DNA of 64,000 bases from Macropodus opercularis (lineage: Eukaryota; Chordata; Actinopteri; Anabantiformes; Osphronemidae): NCBI GenBank assembly GCA_030770545.1, contig CM061100.1:8584501-8648500 (forward strand). Direction: 5' to 3'. Every line of letters begins with the position of its first letter. Within the stretch, counting starts at the first letter, position 1. Below, piece by piece: positions 60,901-64,000 of the stretch. Made by a program: the position numbers and the translations under genes. The notes below the pieces were generated by a model that worked only from the letters and a program-made list of their open reading frames with translations, did no database searches and was not told the origin of the DNA.

Positions 60901-63820
60901 ATCATTGGCATCATATATTAAAACCAGATGCTAAAGGAACTGAATTGGAAATCTGTCTGTTTCCTGGTTTTCAGATATGCCCATATAACTGTCACTGCAA
61001 ACGTTTGTGGATCCTGTTATTCAGGTGGATCGTTAAACCTCTTTTAAACCTGTATCATCATCAGCTAATACATAACAAGTCGCAACTAATGTTAATGGAT
61101 ATATTGATTAACGCTGTTTAATATTCGGGCAAGACTTTACTGGAGTAAACCCCCCACACGTTGGTTCTAGTTTAATGTCAGAGGGTGTGTTTAAAATGTA
61201 AATTCTGCATCTTCACTGAGTTTGTCATTCTTTGAAAGGAAATTCTGACATCATCAGCACAAACAAAGCTCGTACAGTAAAAACAGGGAAAAAGCACTAA
61301 AACAACATGTGGAGGTTTAGTCTGGCTCTGCAGTGCTTCACCCCATAAACTGGACTCAACGTCAGCCTGAATTAGTTTATGTTTTATGTCCTTTATCCAA
61401 AATCACAAGTATTAATTTGTACCATTTGCTTTTATTAAATGCAACACAGACAAGGGAGACTTGGGAAAGACACTGTGTAGAATTTAGTACAGCCTAAATG
61501 AATAAATACAACGTTTGAGCTAATGGTGGTGCAACATTTTCTTGCTTGTGAACCCAGCTGACTCTGTGGGCAGACTAATTTAAGCAAACACACTGTGGTT
61601 TTGGCTACTGCCTTGCTCCCCTTCTCCTCTGTACTATTATATTAAGAGCATTCTTATCCTGCAGGGACCTCGGAACGAAATGACAACATATAGTTGCAAG
61701 TAACATCATCCTAAATTGATTCCAGGCAAAAACGTTTATGATTTTAAATGGTTTTTCCACGGCCAAGCGGTGGCGAAGACTCTTGGTGCCTGAAAGGATG
61801 AGTCGCAACCAACTAGTAAAGCTGACAAAGGATAGAAAGATTTACATTTAAGAGGGAGCAAACGTAGCAGAGCTTGCGTCTCCAGATACTAGGTGTGTGT
61901 GTTAATACACACTGGCAGTGTGGTGGTGGCGATCGTAGGGCCAGCAGACTAAAGCAGGGAGCATATGCACATAAACAGCCAGGGAAGGCTGCACGGGGCA
62001 GAATGGCCTCAGCGCTGCCTGTGGCGTTTGTTTATCCAACATGCTGTAATGTTATGAGAACTGCTGCTTGGGTCCTGGATACAGGTTCTAATGTAAATAT
62101 TGATGTAAAATGTCATCTAAGGCTTACCATATGTTTCTTTTTAATTTCAGCCACTAATTCTATAGAGGGGTCCCATTTTAAGGAATATCCCTGCTGTGGC
62201 CTGTCTGTTCTGTCTGAGGACGAGTGTGGGGAGAGAGAGGGTTGGCGTTAAACAAGGCCAATTAACCTTAGGAAAGATCGATGCATTGGACATGTAACTC
62301 ATATAACACATTTTTACTTAAACTCGTACAGTAACAGTAACAGTAACTTATTTAAATCCAGTCTCCTTCACTCCACTGAGTCCTGCCCGCCCTGCTCAAC
62401 ATGTTGTCATCGTAGATAAAAATGAACGAATGGTTCAGATTCATATCAAATAATCAAAGTGAAGTAAAGGCAAACCTATTATTTACATGTAATATGTTTA
62501 TGTTTTAAATATGTTTTAGCCATAACCTGTTAAAAAAGTTATATTATGAATATGTTCTATAAACATATTTAAACGTTTCTTAGGCAGGCCACAGCTAATT
62601 CGTGACCCTCCAACCCAGTTGTCCAGTGTATGAATGTTGCTGCAGCTATAGTTACTTGTGAATGAGAGCTTTCAGGTCTGTCTTTGCTCTTTATCTCTGC
62701 AATCTCCTCTGTCTCAGTGCTGCTGGAAAGCCCTACAGTGCACATATTGTACATGGGTGTACACACTTATGACCAGTTTCATTTAAAATGTATTAACTTG
62801 GCTTGAATAAATAATCAGTGGAAATAAAAGTCAGATGTCACAGATATCCCTCCAGAAACACGTTTCTTAAGCTGTGGGTTTCTGAGACGTGTTCAGTGTC
62901 ACACACAAAACCATGTAGAAAAAAACTCATCTACTGAAGCTCAATCATCGAAGGGGGTCATATTAAAGATTTGATCCAAAAATAGCCTTGTGTAGTAGGA
63001 GCAAAGGGCATTTGGATTTGCTGTGAGATAACAAATAACCCGAAAAAGTGCGGTTGTGTAATTCAACGTGTTCAACAAAGCTGTGTAAGGAAAACATCTG
63101 TGAAAGCAACGTGGCAAAACTAAATGCAAACCAGTGCAGTAATTATCGTGTGTGTTTTGTTTTGAAATAAATATGGAAAAACAGGAAATATGGAAGCAGT
63201 TTGGCACTGGGGTGAGTCCCAGCCTCGTCCTCTCTGAATCTACACATGACACCACGAGAAATCCACAAATCATTCAAACGAGAAATTCTACTTTCTCTTT
63301 TGACAAATGCAGTTTTAAATTAGTCGATTAGTTTAGTATAATTGAGTCTAAAGGTTAAGTTTGATATGAATTTGGATAATTTTCCGTCTGCAGCAGCAGG
63401 TTTGACCAGGTTTTTTTGATAAAAAAACAAAAAAACAAAACAAATCAACAAACCTTTTGATGAACTGCCATTAATAAAAAACAGTTGCTGGATGATGAAT
63501 GAATGATGAATCAATTTTAATCACGAAGGAAAACAACAAAAGTTTGAAACTGGCCGCATGTGCAGCTGTACAATTGTTTCATATTATGAGACTTTCATCT
63601 TTCATTTTCTGGTATGTTGTCTAAGGACACTCTAAAGTGCAAGACATGCTCCGGTCTCGTAAATCGCAAAAAGAAACTATAAAAGCCACAGAAATATCAA
63701 GAGTAGAGAGGCTGTCACTTGTTGTCATATATTTTTCTTCTTTTGCTGATTTTTTGTTTTTTTTAGTTAAGAATGAAAAAGCAGAATCGATGCTTTACTA
63801 ATTTGCACGTTTACGTATTA

Positions 63821-63839
63821 GTGTGTGTGTGTGTGTGTG
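63821..63839 (+). repeat. (GT)n microsatellite
   Basis: A pure GT tract of about nine units near the right edge of the window. Confidence 0.9.
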
Positions 63840-64000
63840 CTTGTGAATGGTATTATGTGCCTTTGATGTCCGCCCACCCCTCTGAGGCCCTACATTGTGC
63901 TGAACAGCTCCATTTGTCCCACCTTAATCCCCTGACGTAAACTCACATAAATCACATGGAGTATTTTCTAGACGTGGGCAGGCTGGAAACCTCCATCACT

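Larger units (their letters stand above)
53707..64000 (+). other. trabd2a: trabd2a intron 4 (incomplete)
   Basis: I looked for the next TIKI exon, which should open with His-Phe and a Gly-Asn-Asn segment, and did not see it, so the intron exceeds 10.2 kb. There is no other recognisable gene. Microsatellites lie at 54758-54782, 55113-55156, 55223-55299 and 63821-63839. Complex, non-repetitive blocks near 57230-57515, 57800-58035, 58800-59330 and 59600-59900 could be regulatory. Confidence 0.6.

Noticed and set aside
61874..62251. A 125-codon frame containing a good acceptor (TTTTTAATTTCAG at 62150)
   Set aside because: Does not carry the expected TIKI continuation (His-Phe then Gly-Asn-Asn) and shows no known domain.

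Overview
The window is vertebrate nuclear DNA, almost certainly from a teleost fish. It has multi-exon genes with GT-AG introns, AATAAA poly(A) signals, many CA/GT microsatellites and relics of cut-and-paste transposons. I rebuilt exons by hand from splice sites and reading frame. Each spliced protein closely matches a known vertebrate family in length and sequence. There is no bacterial, viral or plasmid backbone, no CRISPR array, and no tRNA or rRNA gene that I can recognise.

Layout: 1-2561 has no confirmed gene. ube2g1 (+, 2562-3820) is a ubiquitin-conjugating E2. It converges on arpc3 (-, 5026-7828), the p21 subunit of the Arp2/3 actin-nucleating complex. gpn3 (-, 8307-10292), a GPN-loop GTPase for RNA polymerase II assembly and import, lies in tandem upstream of arpc3. 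gpn3 is head-to-head with rnf170 (+, coding 11665-13464), an ER-membrane RING E3 ligase. hook3 (+, 14886-26161) is a dynein-activating cargo adaptor with 23 constitutive coding exons plus one in-frame cassette exon, and probably a 4.2 kb 3' UTR ending near 30342. Region 30363-37250 is intergenic, with a few unassigned exon-like blocks. trabd2a (TIKI1, +, from 37826) is a secreted or membrane-tethered Wnt-cleaving metalloprotease. Its first four coding exons are here, separated by a 13.8 kb second intron, and the gene runs off the right edge after a fourth intron of more than 10 kb.

The genes are unrelated housekeeping or signalling loci that happen to be neighbours. From my knowledge of the human map, arpc3-gpn3 and rnf170-hook3 are each neighbours there, while UBE2G1 and TRABD2A are elsewhere. 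The window therefore joins several ancestral linkage blocks.

I found no wholly new system. The most interesting observations are: a 63-nt cassette exon in hook3 that would add exactly three coiled-coil heptads, next to an unusually long pyrimidine tract; a run of ten ATG codons followed directly by TGA ahead of trabd2a; a piggyBac-like TTAA-flanked MITE in arpc3; CTCF-like motifs on both sides of gpn3; a promoter-like block just upstream of trabd2a exon 3; and possible unannotated exons between hook3 and trabd2a.
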